Shown: positions 19,036-27,408 of the stretch, one piece after another
How the letters are laid out: each line of letters opens with the position of its first letter
How positions within the stretch are numbered: position 1 is the first letter of the stretch
DNA from: an uncultured bacterium
GTDB taxonomy: Bacteria > Desulfobacterota > GWC2-55-46
DNA: 64,000 bases
Assembly (NCBI GenBank): GCA_905339405.1
Contig: CAJPGC010000016.1
Span: forward strand, 1 to 64,000
Direction of reading: 5' to 3'
Made by a program: the position numbers and the translations under genes
Notes under the pieces: model-generated
The model's database searches: none
Told to the model about the DNA's origin: nothing
The model's input: the letters and a program-made list of their open reading frames with translations, nothing else

Positions 19036-20523
19036 TCAGTCTATCTGCGCCTTCTGCAGCCGTCCGCTGAAGTCCCTGTAGATGACCTTCCACTTTGTGA
19101 ACATGTCCAGCGCCCCGCCGCGCCCGCCCGCCTCTTTCCTGCCGAGCCCGCTTTTTTTCGTCCCGCCGAACGGCAGCTGTATTTCCGCGCCTATCGTGGG
19201 GGCGTTTATGTAGACTATCCCCGCGTCGAGGTCCCGCTCGGCTATCGCCGAATTGTTGACGTCCTGCGTGTATATGGAGGAAGAGAGACCGTATTTGACG
19301 CCGTTGGCAATATTTATGGCATCACTAAGGTCTGCCGCCTTTATGACCGCGGCAACCGGGCCGAATATCTCTTCCTGGGCTATTCTCATCGCAGCTTTCA
19401 CGTCAGTGAAGACCGTCGGCTTTATGAAAAAGCCCTTTGCGTGCGCGCCTTCTTTCATGGCCATGCCGCCGAGGGCCAGTTTCGCGCCTTCTTTTTTGCC
19501 GATTTCGATGTAGTCGAGCACCTTTTTCATCTGCTGCTCGTTTATTACGGGTCCCATGTGAATGCCCGGGGCGAGCCCGTCTCCGACCTTGAGCTTTCGG
19601 GCGGAGTCAAGGAACATCTCCAGGAAGCGGCCGTGGACTTTCTCATGGACGATGAGCCTGCTCGCGGCGGTGCACCTCTGGCCCGAGGTGCCGAACGCGC
19701 CCCACAGAGCGCCTTCGACGGCGAGGTCGAGCTTCGCGTCGTCCATGACGATTATGGGGTTTTTCCCGCCCATCTCGCACGATATCTCCTTGTCGAGGCC
19801 GCCGCAGAGCTTCGCGAGCTTCTCGCCGACTGCCGTCGAGCCGGTAAAGGAAACTCCGTCTATGCCGGGGTGGGTCGCCAGGTACTCGCCTGTAGAATCC
19901 CCGGTGCCGTGCACGAGGTTAAGGACGCCAGGGGGAAGCCCTGCTTCTACAATAAGCTCGACCAGGCGGGTAGCCGCCACAGGCGTGTAGCTCGAAGGCT
20001 TGAACACCGCCGTGTTCCCGGCTATGAGGCAGGGGAATATCTTCCACGCTGGTATCGCGGTCGGGAAGTTCCAGGGCGTTATGAGGGCGAACACGCCTAT
20101 TGGAGAGCGCACTGATTTGCAGTCTTTGGCGTAAAGCTCTGAGGGGACAGTCTCGCCGGAAAGCCTCCTGCCTTCTCCGGCCATGTAATAGGCCATGTCG
20201 ATGGCCTCCTGCACGTCTCCGAGCCCCTCGGGAAGTATCTTTCCCATCTCGGCCGTCACAAGGCGTCCGAGCTCGTCCTTATGTTCGAGCAGGAGTTCAG
20301 CCGCCCTGAAGAGCACTTCGCCGCGCTTTGGCGCCGGGGTTGTCTTCCAGCCCTGGAAGGCCGCTTTAGCCGCCTCGACGGCCCTGTCTATGTCGTCTTT
20401 GCCGGAAGCTGGCACCGTCCCGATTATTCTGGAAGCGTCGGCTGGGTTTTGGCTTTCGATAGTCTTCCCTGAAGCCGCGCTTACCCACTTGCCGTTTATG
20501 AGGTTCTGGAAGCTTTCAGGCAT
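19036..20523 (-). CDS. NAD(P)-dependent aldehyde dehydrogenase
   Basis: ALDH superfamily enzyme, 495 residues, full length. Catalytic Cys284 is in SGQRCTAAS and the general base Glu250 is in SCEMGGKNP. The Rossmann motif FTGSTAVG, TPWNFP and the C-terminal IQLPFGGTKKSG block are present. The substrate cannot be fixed. Succinate semialdehyde or another semialdehyde fits the transaminase nearby; glutamate semialdehyde from proline dehydrogenase is another option. AGGAGG-like GGAGGT lies directly upstream of ATG 20523. Confidence 0.9.
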   Translation of the reverse strand: MPESFQNLINGKWVSAASGKTIESQNPADASRIIGTVPASGKDDIDRAVEAAKAAFQGWKTTPAPKRGEVLFRAAELLLEHKDELGRLVTAEMGKILPEGLGDVQEAIDMAYYMAGEGRRLSGETVPSELYAKDCKSVRSPIGVFALITPWNFPTAIPAWKIFPCLIAGNTAVFKPSSYTPVAATRLVELIVEAGLPPGVLNLVHGTGDSTGEYLATHPGIDGVSFTGSTAVGEKLAKLCGGLDKEISCEMGGKNPIIVMDDAKLDLAVEGALWGAFGTSGQRCTAASRLIVHEKVHGRFLEMFLDSARKLKVGDGLAPGIHMGPVINEQQMKKVLDYIEIGKKEGAKLALGGMAMKEGAHAKGFFIKPTVFTDVKAAMRIAQEEIFGPVAAVIKAADLSDAINIANGVKYGLSSSIYTQDVNNSAIAERDLDAGIVYINAPTIGAEIQLPFGGTKKSGLGRKEAGGRGGALDMFTKWKVIYRDFSGRLQKAQID

Positions 20524-20650
20524 CTTACCTCCATCTGTCCTATACTCAGAACAGGATGAGTATATCAGAGCGGTATCGGCCGGGCAAGAAAGGGCAGTGT
20601 TGGCAGTGTTGTGGATAACTCTGTGGATAGAAATGTTGGTAAGTCGCCAG

Positions 20651-20668
20651 ATGTGACTTTGGTCACAT
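20651..20668. promoter_or_regulatory. CRP-like palindromic operator
   Basis: A perfect 18-base palindrome with TGTGA-N6-TCACA (20652-20667), exactly the half-sites of CRP-family cAMP receptor sites. It is 65 bases before the SH3-like gene and 128 bases before the divergent aldehyde dehydrogenase start, so either could be controlled. The rest of the 20524-20732 spacer shows nothing clear. Confidence 0.6.
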
Positions 20669-20732
20669 GGAAAAGTTTGTAAAAACAGCTGGTTTTGCTA
20701 AAGTTCTCATAAACTACGACGAAGTATAAGAC

Positions 20733-21200
20733 ATGAGAAGGACTCTCAGCATATTTTTCTGTGTCCTTGTGTTCGCCTCCGGCGCGTGGGCAAGTTGCGT
20801 CGAGCACGCCGTACTGCGCGACACCGACTACTTCAGCTCCAGGTACAGGTGGTCCAACGGCAAGATGGACATAAAGATATGGGACTCTTCCTCGATGATC
20901 AGGATAGTGGGCGTCCTCACGCCGGGCGCGCACGTCAAAATACTTGATAAACAAGGTAATTTCCTGAAGATAAAGGCCCCTGAGGAGCAGGGTGGGCAGA
21001 CCGGCTGGATAAGCTTCGCGCTCGTCGAGATGACCTTTCAGCAGCCTGTCGAGGGCTCCGGCGCGGAGTGCGGAGTTGCCGTCGCGGTCGAGCCTGAGCC
21101 GGAAAAAGCGGTGCAGACTGCGAGGGACAGGAAGGCGGAAGGCACGAGCCTCCAGGCGCTGACATCTGTAGAGGACGCAGAAGATACAAAGGTAGAATAG
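20733..21200 (+). CDS. Secreted SH3-like protein
   Basis: A 155-residue exported protein with a signal peptide (1-20, ending GAWA/SC). Residues about 45-105 look like a bacterial SH3-type fold (IVGVLTPGAHVKILDKQGNFLKI...GQTGWISFALVE), a module that binds envelope peptides or glycans. The C-terminal third is Glu/Ala-rich and disordered. A CRP-like site lies upstream. Exact role unknown. Confidence 0.7.
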   Translation: MRRTLSIFFCVLVFASGAWASCVEHAVLRDTDYFSSRYRWSNGKMDIKIWDSSSMIRIVGVLTPGAHVKILDKQGNFLKIKAPEEQGGQTGWISFALVEMTFQQPVEGSGAECGVAVAVEPEPEKAVQTARDRKAEGTSLQALTSVEDAEDTKVE

Positions 21201-21222
21201 ATGGAATAAACCCGATATTTTC

Positions 21223-21251
21223 TTGACTACGCCCAGCTTATCAGGTATTTT
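21223..21251 (+). promoter_or_regulatory. Probable tRNA promoter
   Basis: TTGACT and TATTTT with a 17-base spacer end 22 bases before the mature tRNA-Gly 5' end. The -10 is weak. Confidence 0.45.
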
Positions 21252-21273
21252 TATACATCTTGCGGCGTACCCG

Positions 21274-21347
21274 GCGGGCGTAGTTCAATGGTAGAATGAA
21301 AGCTTCCCAAGCTTTAGACGTGGGTTCGATTCCCATCGCCCGCTCCA
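21274..21347 (+). tRNA. tRNA-Gly (anticodon CCC)
   Basis: A complete cloverleaf: acceptor GCGGGCG/CGCCCGC, D arm GTTC...GAAT, anticodon stem AAAGC/GCTTT with loop TTCCCAA (anticodon CCC, reads GGG), T arm with TTCGATT loop. The discriminator base T and an encoded CCA follow. Confidence 0.95.
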
Positions 21348-21356
21348 AAAATAACA

Positions 21357-21390
21357 AAAGCCGGTCAGGTCTTTCCTGACCGGCTTTCTT
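21357..21390 (+). terminator. Terminator after tRNA-Gly
   Basis: A stem of AAAGCCGGTCAGG with its complement across a short TCTTT loop, then TTTCTTATTTT. Confidence 0.8.
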
Positions 21391-21466
21391 ATTTTCAGCC
21401 TGCGTGTATGCAGGAATGAAGCTCACCTATCCGTTCCCCGTAAATTCTCCAGATCGAGGAGAACGT

Positions 21467-21592
21467 TTACCAGATTGCGAAATAGCCGATTATCATGGCA
21501 AGCGTCAGGGCGATGACTATCGCGAGGTAGACCTCGTCGGCATGCCTGAATTCTGGATCATGCCAATCGAACATCCTTGTTGAGTATGGCAT
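21467..21592 (-). CDS. 41-residue membrane protein
   Basis: A small open frame on the minus strand behind an excellent GGAGGTGAG ribosome site, 4 bases before ATG 21592. The product has a polar, charged first half (MFDWHDPEFRHADE) and one membrane helix (VYLAIVIALTLAMIIGYFAIW) that ends the protein. It resembles in shape the tiny subunits of respiratory or transport complexes. No family is recognised. Confidence 0.6.
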   Translation of the reverse strand: MPYSTRMFDWHDPEFRHADEVYLAIVIALTLAMIIGYFAIW

Positions 21593-21713
21593 AAATCTCA
21601 CCTCCAAAATAATTATAGCATTTATTGAGGTTTGAGTCAGAACCCGTTGATTTTACAACGAAAGTTGGTGGATGGGCTGGGGTGGGGTGAGTGCCGCCGG
21701 GGCGGGAAAGAAA

Positions 21714-21741
21714 AAGGCCGGCTTTTTCAAGCCGGCCTTAG
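21714..21741 (-). terminator. Terminator after 226-residue orphan gene
   Basis: AAGGCCGGCTTTTTCAAGCCGGCCTT forms a strong hairpin just downstream of the minus-strand gene. The T-rich side on the minus strand is supplied by CTTTTTCTTTC. Confidence 0.7.
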
Positions 21742-21747
21742 ATGCGT

Positions 21748-22428
21748 TTATTCGCTTTCCTGCCTCGTTGGCGGTTTGTACTCGGGCACAGGCGGGAACA
21801 GGTGCGCGAGCTGCTCTTCGAAGGCAAGGAGTATCTCCCATGCCATATGGCGGGTGGAAGCGAACTCGATGTGCTGGAGGGTTGACCTTTTGGTGCCCTT
21901 TTTCTCGTTGACCCAGCCTACTGGCTTGTCGAGGATGAGCCGGTTGAACTCCTGGTTCAATTTGGGCCTGACGGACGAATCTCCGTAGGTGTTCGCCACG
22001 GCTTCGATTATCTGCTGCCTCGTAAGGTTTATGCCCTGGCTCTCGTCAATGACGACGACCTTGTTCCACCATTCATCGTAAGAGGTCTTTTTTATCGGCA
22101 CTCCGGGGTTTCTGCCCATCCTCGGCGAGTACGCTTCCTTGCCCTTGATGGGCGCGTAGAGCGCCAGGCCAGAGTAGGGGAGGTTCATGGCGGGCTTGTA
22201 CTCCGGCGTGTTGTCGTAAAGATAGTATTCCTTTTCGAGTTTCTTAAGGAGCGGCCCTGTGCCGTCCGGCCCCTCGAAAAGTACGCGTATGACCACGGCG
22301 AGCCTTTGCGCCTCGCCCTCGAAGCCCATGTCGTAGGCCAGAGTAGATTCGAGCATGAAATGGATCAAAGCCTTGAGGTACGCCTCGGCGTCCTCTTTTG
22401 TCTTGAGTTCGATGGAGTTGTTTTTCAT
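21748..22428 (-). CDS. Unrecognised 226-residue protein
   Basis: A soluble protein with no signal peptide or membrane helix. The first half is helical (DAEAYLKALIHFMLESTLAYDMGFEGEAQRLAVVIRVLF, written here only in part: DAEAYLKALIHF). The second half includes DEWWNKVVVIDE and ends in EFASTRHMAWEILLAFEEQL. It stands as a single gene with its own terminator between tRNA-Gly and dut, a position often used by acquired genes, although base composition matches the surroundings. Not identified. Confidence 0.65.
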   Translation of the reverse strand: MKNNSIELKTKEDAEAYLKALIHFMLESTLAYDMGFEGEAQRLAVVIRVLFEGPDGTGPLLKKLEKEYYLYDNTPEYKPAMNLPYSGLALYAPIKGKEAYSPRMGRNPGVPIKKTSYDEWWNKVVVIDESQGINLTRQQIIEAVANTYGDSSVRPKLNQEFNRLILDKPVGWVNEKKGTKRSTLQHIEFASTRHMAWEILLAFEEQLAHLFPPVPEYKPPTRQESE

Positions 22429-22521
22429 AGTCCGGTGATTTTATAACAAGTCGGCGGCCCATTACAATATACTTTTGCGGGCGGCTCTTTTTTTGTGATA
22501 TTTTATCCGCCGGAGGGCTGT

Positions 22522-22962
22522 ATGATGGTGAAGCTTGATGTGCGGGTAAAATTGTTGAACGGACAGGCGAGAGTTCCGGCAAAGGCCCATTCAGGTGATG
22601 CGGGCTGGGATATATTCGCCTCAGAGCCTTGCGAAGTCGGCCCCGGCGAGACGAAAATAATAAAGACGGGCATCGCCCTCGAGATACCTTCCGGCTGGTA
22701 CGGCCAGATAAAGTCACGGAGCGGGCTCGGGGCCAGGGGCCTCATCGTCACGGCAGGGGTCGTGGACTCGGGCTACAGGGGCGAGGTCGGCGTAGTGGTG
22801 GTAAACGGCAACAGGGGGCCCGAAGGCTCGTTTACATTCAGGGCTGGGGACAAGATAGCGCAGATGGTATTCCTTCCGGTGCCGGAAGTGGAGATAAACC
22901 TGACGGAAGCGCTTAACGGCTCGGCAAGGTGGCACGGCGGGTTCGGGAGTACGGGGGCCTGA
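22522..22962 (+). CDS. dut: dUTP diphosphatase
   Basis: Trimeric dUTPase of 146 residues that hydrolyses dUTP to dUMP and pyrophosphate. All five motifs are visible: SGDAGWDI, KSRSGLGARG, GVVDSGYRGE, RAGDKIAQM and RWHGGFGSTG. ATG 22522 or ATG 22525 can serve as start; GGAGGG is 4-7 bases upstream. Confidence 0.96.
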   Translation: MMVKLDVRVKLLNGQARVPAKAHSGDAGWDIFASEPCEVGPGETKIIKTGIALEIPSGWYGQIKSRSGLGARGLIVTAGVVDSGYRGEVGVVVVNGNRGPEGSFTFRAGDKIAQMVFLPVPEVEINLTEALNGSARWHGGFGSTGA

Positions 22963-22976
22963 GCAGGGTGCCTTAA

Positions 22977-23066
22977 ACTCCCTCTCCCCTTGTGGGAGAG
23001 GGCAGGGGAGAGGGGGAGCCAATTTTGTTGGGTTACGCTCCGCTAACCTAATCTACAAGGCTACAC
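22977..23066. repeat. Dispersed intergenic repeat remnants
   Basis: Two sequence types common between genes in many bacteria are adjacent: the CCCTCTCCCCTTGTGGGAGAGGG-type palindrome (about 22981-23020) and a GTTGGGTTACGCTCCGCTAACC-type segment (about 23028-23051). They fill the spacer between the convergent dut and ABC permease genes. Recognition is from memory of these families. Confidence 0.55.
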
Positions 23067-23069
23067 GGC

Positions 23070-24236
23070 TCACCCCGTCCTCAGCGCGTCCACGATGTTC
23101 ATTCTCGAAGCCTTGACCGCTGGCAGCAGCCCTCCGGCGAGCCCCATGACGAGAGCCACTACGAGCGACTGCGCCGCTATCCTGAAGGTAAGCGTAAAGG
23201 AGAAGGCAAGCTCGGCGAAGGTCTGGAAGTTCATGGTCGAGATTGTAAGGAATTGCAGGAACGAGGCCATTACAAGCCCCAACGCCCCGCCCACGACGCC
23301 TATGAAGAGGGATTCAAGCAGGAACGCCGAAAGTATGCTAGCCCTGGCGAAGCCCAGGGCGCGTAGCGTCCCTATCTCCGAGACCCTGTTCGCCACCGCA
23401 GAGTACATCGTTATCATGGCGCCTATGACGGCGCCAAGTGAGAATATCAGGGTAAGGCTCGTCCCGAGCACGCGGAGGAACGTCGAGAGTGCCTTTGACT
23501 GGTCCGCGTAAAAGACCGTCTCCCTTTTCGCCTCTACGGTGAGCCTCGGGTCGTTCTCTATCCCGTTTTTGATTTGCTGAAAACTGCCCTGGTCTGACAT
23601 CCTGAATATCACGATGGAGTAGACCGGCCTCCTGAACGCCTGCATTAGGGTGTCGACGTCGCCCCATATCTCCGAGGAGAAGCCGGTGGAGCCAGCGTCG
23701 AAAAGCCCGACCACCTTCCAGTCTCTCATGGCGAACCTTATCGTCTCGCCGAGCCCGGCCCCCTCGAACCTCCTTGAGACGGACGAGCCGGCCATTATCT
23801 CGTTCGTGCCCGGCCTCGGCATCCTCCCTTCGGTGAGCCTTACCTGCGGCTTCAGCACAAGGGAGACTGGAGAAACCCCCCTTATGACCACGTGCGAGGG
23901 CTTGTCGGTCCCCCTCTTGGAAAGGGAGATGAGCACCACGAGCTCTTTCGCCGCCAGCAGCCGCCCGTCACGCCCTGTGGCGACCCCGGGCCATGTCTCG
24001 AGTATTGCTGCCTGGTCCCTTGATATGCCGCTTTGCACCTCTGAGACGGCCCCTTTCCTTACGATTGCGACGTTCTCGGCGGAGCCCGTCTCAACGAGCG
24101 TCTTTTCGAGCCCTTCTGCGAGCATGGCTATCGCTGCGAAAACGAAGACCACCAGCGCCATGCCCACTGCCGTCAACGCCGTCGTGAGCCTCCTCGTCCA
24201 CAGCGACCTGTAGCTGTACATGAACGGGACGGCCAT
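23070..24236 (-). CDS. ABC transporter permease (MacB/FtsX type) 2
   Basis: A 388-residue permease with one N-terminal helix, a large periplasmic MacB-type domain (about 45-250) and three C-terminal helices (FtsX domain, including IGTLRALGFARASI). Its start overlaps the stop of permease 1 (TGATG). With the other permease, the ATPase and the HlyD adaptor it forms a MacAB-like exporter. The substrate is unknown. Confidence 0.88.
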   Translation of the reverse strand: MAVPFMYSYRSLWTRRLTTALTAVGMALVVFVFAAIAMLAEGLEKTLVETGSAENVAIVRKGAVSEVQSGISRDQAAILETWPGVATGRDGRLLAAKELVVLISLSKRGTDKPSHVVIRGVSPVSLVLKPQVRLTEGRMPRPGTNEIMAGSSVSRRFEGAGLGETIRFAMRDWKVVGLFDAGSTGFSSEIWGDVDTLMQAFRRPVYSIVIFRMSDQGSFQQIKNGIENDPRLTVEAKRETVFYADQSKALSTFLRVLGTSLTLIFSLGAVIGAMITMYSAVANRVSEIGTLRALGFARASILSAFLLESLFIGVVGGALGLVMASFLQFLTISTMNFQTFAELAFSFTLTFRIAAQSLVVALVMGLAGGLLPAVKASRMNIVDALRTG

Positions 24237-25393
24237 CAGACGGCCCTCCTCAACGCCGAGTTGATTGGGGCGGTTGCCGCCCTGAAGGCCGGAACCACCG
24301 CCGATACGAGAGAGACCACGAGCGCGGCGCCCAGATCCAGCCAGATGGTCGTAGCTTTCACGATGAAGATGGGGAAGAACTGGCCGAGCTCAGACCTGAA
24401 GAGGCCCGCTGCCGGGAACGTCAGGGCCACCCCGGCGAGCGCGCCCGTGAAGGTGATGACAGCCGACTCGCCGAATATGAGGAGGAAGACCGTACCCGCG
24501 CCGAAGCCGAGCGTCCGCATGGTGGCGTACTCAGCGAGACGCTCGCGCACGGACATCGCCATCGTGTTGGCTGAAACGGCCATTATTATGGCTATGACTA
24601 CTACCGAGACGAGCTGGATGGCCATCATTATGGCCTCTGTCATGGAAACGAAGCTCAGCTGGAAGGCCCGCTCTGTTTCGGTGAGCGTCTCCGCGAGCGA
24701 GTTCTTGAAGATGGCGTCTATGCGGCCCGAGACGGCAGCGGCCATCTCCGGCCTTTCTATCTCGATGATGTAAAAACCCGCCTGGTCAGCCTCCATCGGG
24801 TTTTGGACTTTCATCCTCTCGTTGAAGTAGTCCCAGTGGAACAGGAATATGCTCTCGTCTACCGTCTCGTCCCGCCCCATGTAGATGCCCTTCAGTACGA
24901 AGTCCCAGTCGCCCGGGTATATCGTGCCCTTCAGGGTTATGATATCGCCGATCTTCCAGCCGAACCTCTCGGCGAGCTTTCTTCCGGCTATCGCGCCGCG
25001 CCTGTCCTTGAAGTATTCAGACTTCTCCGCCGGGTCGAGGATGAGCTCGTCCACTATCTCGAGATGGCTTTTCGGGTCGACCGCCATGTTGGCGAAAAAG
25101 TTCTTTTCTTCCTTGTAGTACGCGCCGAACCAGTTGCCCCATGAGACCTTCTCGACCCCTTCGGTCTGGCGTATCTTTTCTGCGTAGGAGATGGGTAAAG
25201 AGAAGGTGAGGGAGATGGCGTTCCTGGTGATGAGCCTGTTCGCCTGCGAGGCCTCGACCCCGGCGTACCAGGCGTCCACGACAGTGCGGAGGATGCCGAA
25301 GGCGAGTATGGCTATAGTCATTCCGAGTATCGTGAGTATTGTGCGGAGCTTGTGGCGGAAGGCGTTCCTGAAGAGTATCTTAAGGAGCAGCAT
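24236..25393 (-). CDS. ABC transporter permease (MacB/FtsX type) 1
   Basis: A 385-residue permease with the same layout: N-terminal helix (LRTILTILGMTIAI), periplasmic domain, then FtsX helices with EYATMRTLGFGAGTV. ATG 25393 is preferred, overlapping the ATPase stop region by 14 bases; TTG 25411 is possible but less likely. Two distinct permeases suggest a heterodimeric exporter rather than the MacB homodimer, which carries its own ATPase. Confidence 0.87.
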   Translation of the reverse strand: MLLLKILFRNAFRHKLRTILTILGMTIAILAFGILRTVVDAWYAGVEASQANRLITRNAISLTFSLPISYAEKIRQTEGVEKVSWGNWFGAYYKEEKNFFANMAVDPKSHLEIVDELILDPAEKSEYFKDRRGAIAGRKLAERFGWKIGDIITLKGTIYPGDWDFVLKGIYMGRDETVDESIFLFHWDYFNERMKVQNPMEADQAGFYIIEIERPEMAAAVSGRIDAIFKNSLAETLTETERAFQLSFVSMTEAIMMAIQLVSVVVIAIIMAVSANTMAMSVRERLAEYATMRTLGFGAGTVFLLIFGESAVITFTGALAGVALTFPAAGLFRSELGQFFPIFIVKATTIWLDLGAALVVSLVSAVVPAFRAATAPINSALRRAV

Positions 25394-26063
25394 TAAGGTA
25401 CCCCTTCTCAAGGTGCCTTATGACGTGGGCCCTTTCAGCGGACTTGGGGTCGTGCGTGACCATCACGATGACTTTTTTGAACTCGCGGTTGAGCTTCTCC
25501 ATGAGCTCGAGGACCTCTTCGGCAGAGCGCCTGTCGAGGTCGCCGGTGGGTTCGTCCGCCACGAGCAACAAAGGGTCAGTCACCATGGCCCTTGCAATGG
25601 CGACCCTCTGCTGCTCTCCTCCTGAGAGCTGGCCGGGGTAGTGGTCTGTCCTCTCCGAGAGATTTACAAGGCCGAGGAAGAAAGCGGCCCGCTCCTTCCT
25701 TTCCTTGCGGGAAAGTCCCTGTAGAACGAGCGGCAGCTCGACGTTCTCAAGGGCCGTAAGGACCGGGACTAGGTTATAGAACTGGAATATGAACCCTACG
25801 TTGTCCGACCTCCATGCCGTGAGCTCGGCTTCAGTAAGGGACGTTATCTCGACGCCGCCTATCTCTATGGTGCCGGTGTCCGCATTGTCTATCCCGGCCA
25901 TGAGGTTCAGTAGGGTGCTCTTGCCCGAACCGGACGGGCCCATGAGCGCGAGGAACTCGCCTTCGGCGACGTCTATGTCGATGCCGGCCAGCACCGGGAC
26001 CTGCCTGCCGCCCCTCCAGTAGCTCTTGCTGAGGTTCCTTATCTTGACGAAGGGCTCGGCCAT
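25380..26063 (-). CDS. ABC transporter ATPase (LolD/MacB type)
   Basis: A 227-residue ATPase with Walker A GPSGSGKST, the Q-loop in FIFQFYNLVP, signature LSGGEQQRVAIARA and Walker B LLVADEPTGDLD. The pattern is that of the LolD/MacB/FtsE family that powers FtsX-type permeases. It lies between the adaptor and permease genes, with almost no spacing. Confidence 0.93.
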   Translation of the reverse strand: MAEPFVKIRNLSKSYWRGGRQVPVLAGIDIDVAEGEFLALMGPSGSGKSTLLNLMAGIDNADTGTIEIGGVEITSLTEAELTAWRSDNVGFIFQFYNLVPVLTALENVELPLVLQGLSRKERKERAAFFLGLVNLSERTDHYPGQLSGGEQQRVAIARAMVTDPLLLVADEPTGDLDRRSAEEVLELMEKLNREFKKVIVMVTHDPKSAERAHVIRHLEKGYLNAAP

Positions 26064-27272
26064 TTATTCCTCCAGGACTTTTATCTTCCTGCCGTCCTGA
26101 AGCCCCTCCGGCGGGTCAAGGACTATTGGCTGCCCGTCTTTGAGCCCTTCGACTTCGACCGACTCTCCCAGCTTCTTTCCGGTTTTGACGGCGGTCCTCT
26201 TTGCCCTGCCGTCCTCTATCAGGAATACGTGGCTGCCTTCGCTGCCGGTTACTATCGCCGTGGCGGGCACAGTCGTCACCGGCGCGTCTTCGCCGTCCGC
26301 GAGCTCTCTTGTGAGAAAAGCGACCTTCGCGCTCATGTCCGGGAGAATCCCCGGCGTCTTCTCCTCGAAGCGCACCTTGACCAGCACGGAAGCTTTTGTC
26401 CTGTCTGCGGTCGGCACTATCATGTGCACCTTGCCCGGAAACCTCTTGTCCGGGAAGGCGTCGAGCTGTATCTCTGCGGGCATGCCCTTTTTGACCTTGC
26501 TGATGTTCGACTCGGCAACGTCGACCTCGACCTGCAGGGTCTCGAGGTCGGCTATGGTGACGACCGCGGCCTTGGCGTTCGCAGCCGCGCCGAGCGGACT
26601 CAAAATGTCGCCTATGTCGGCGTTCTTCGTAAGCACCACGGCGCTGAAAGGGGCCCTTATGAATGTATAATCCAGGGAGGCCTCCGCGCCCCTGGCCGCG
26701 GCCCTTCCCGCGTTGACCTGCGCTCTTGCGGCCTTAACGCCCGCTTCGGCCTTCTTGAGCCTTGCCTCTGCCTGGTCGAACGCGCTTTTTGTTATGAACC
26801 CCCTGTCGAGAAGGGTCTTTTTCCTGTTGAAGTCAGCCTTCGCGTCGTCCAGCTCTGCCATGGTTGCCTGAAGGTTCTCCTGCGAGGCCCTGAGCCCGGC
26901 CTCTGTCTGGGCAAGGGCAGCCGAGAGGTCTTCGTTCTCGAGCCTTGCTACTACCTGCCCCTTTTCCACGCGGCTGCCTTCCTCGACGCCGAGCCAGACG
27001 AGCCTGCCGGTTGTCTTTGAGGCCAGAGCGGCCTTTCTTTCGGCAACGACATATCCGCTGACGTTGAGGGCGGTTATCGCCTGGGAGGGATACGTAAGGC
27101 TTACCGTTCCGGAGCGGACCTCCTCGACCCCGGCCGCCTTCATGACCAGGTACAGGACTATGACGGCGGCAAGGATGAACGCGCCGCGATATAGCCATTT
27201 TTTCGAGCGTCTGCCGTACTTTTTACGTTCTGTCTTGTCGAGCCTCAGCTTGGAGATCTCTTCCTGTGCCAT
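26064..27272 (-). CDS. HlyD/MacA-type periplasmic adaptor
   Basis: A 402-residue membrane fusion protein. One membrane anchor (about 25-45), a lipoyl-like part (YVVAERKAALASKTTGR...GVEEGSRVEKGQVVARLE), a long alpha-helical hairpin (about 115-190), then beta-barrel and C-terminal domains. It links the inner-membrane ABC exporter to an outer-membrane channel, and is first in the operon. ATG 27272 is chosen because GAGGAG lies 6 bases before it. Confidence 0.88.
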   Translation of the reverse strand: MAQEEISKLRLDKTERKKYGRRSKKWLYRGAFILAAVIVLYLVMKAAGVEEVRSGTVSLTYPSQAITALNVSGYVVAERKAALASKTTGRLVWLGVEEGSRVEKGQVVARLENEDLSAALAQTEAGLRASQENLQATMAELDDAKADFNRKKTLLDRGFITKSAFDQAEARLKKAEAGVKAARAQVNAGRAAARGAEASLDYTFIRAPFSAVVLTKNADIGDILSPLGAAANAKAAVVTIADLETLQVEVDVAESNISKVKKGMPAEIQLDAFPDKRFPGKVHMIVPTADRTKASVLVKVRFEEKTPGILPDMSAKVAFLTRELADGEDAPVTTVPATAIVTGSEGSHVFLIEDGRAKRTAVKTGKKLGESVEVEGLKDGQPIVLDPPEGLQDGRKIKVLEE

Positions 27273-27292
27273 CAGCTTCTCCTCAATTGGCA

Positions 27293-27298
27293 ATTATA
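27293..27298 (-). promoter_or_regulatory. Possible -10 of the ABC exporter operon
   Basis: Minus-strand TATAAT, 20 bases before ATG 27272; no convincing -35. A second TATAAT at 27354-27359 on the plus strand faces the divergent kinase gene, also without a clear -35. Confidence 0.3.
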
Positions 27299-27408
27299 GC
27301 TTATTCAGCGGAAAATGACAGCATTGACTATGGCCATTCTGAAGGGATTGTGATATAATGCTCACCGCTTGTTGATTTTCTGTTTTTTTTTGAGCGGCGG
27401 AGGCGTAA

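Noticed and set aside
22714-23022. Minus-strand frame beginning MAPPLPCPLPQGERE
   Set aside because: It is translated from the CCCTCTCCCC-type interspersed repeat and from antisense of dut.
27324-27359. TTGACT with TATAAT before the PAS kinase
   Set aside because: The spacer is 24 bases, too long for a sigma-70 promoter.
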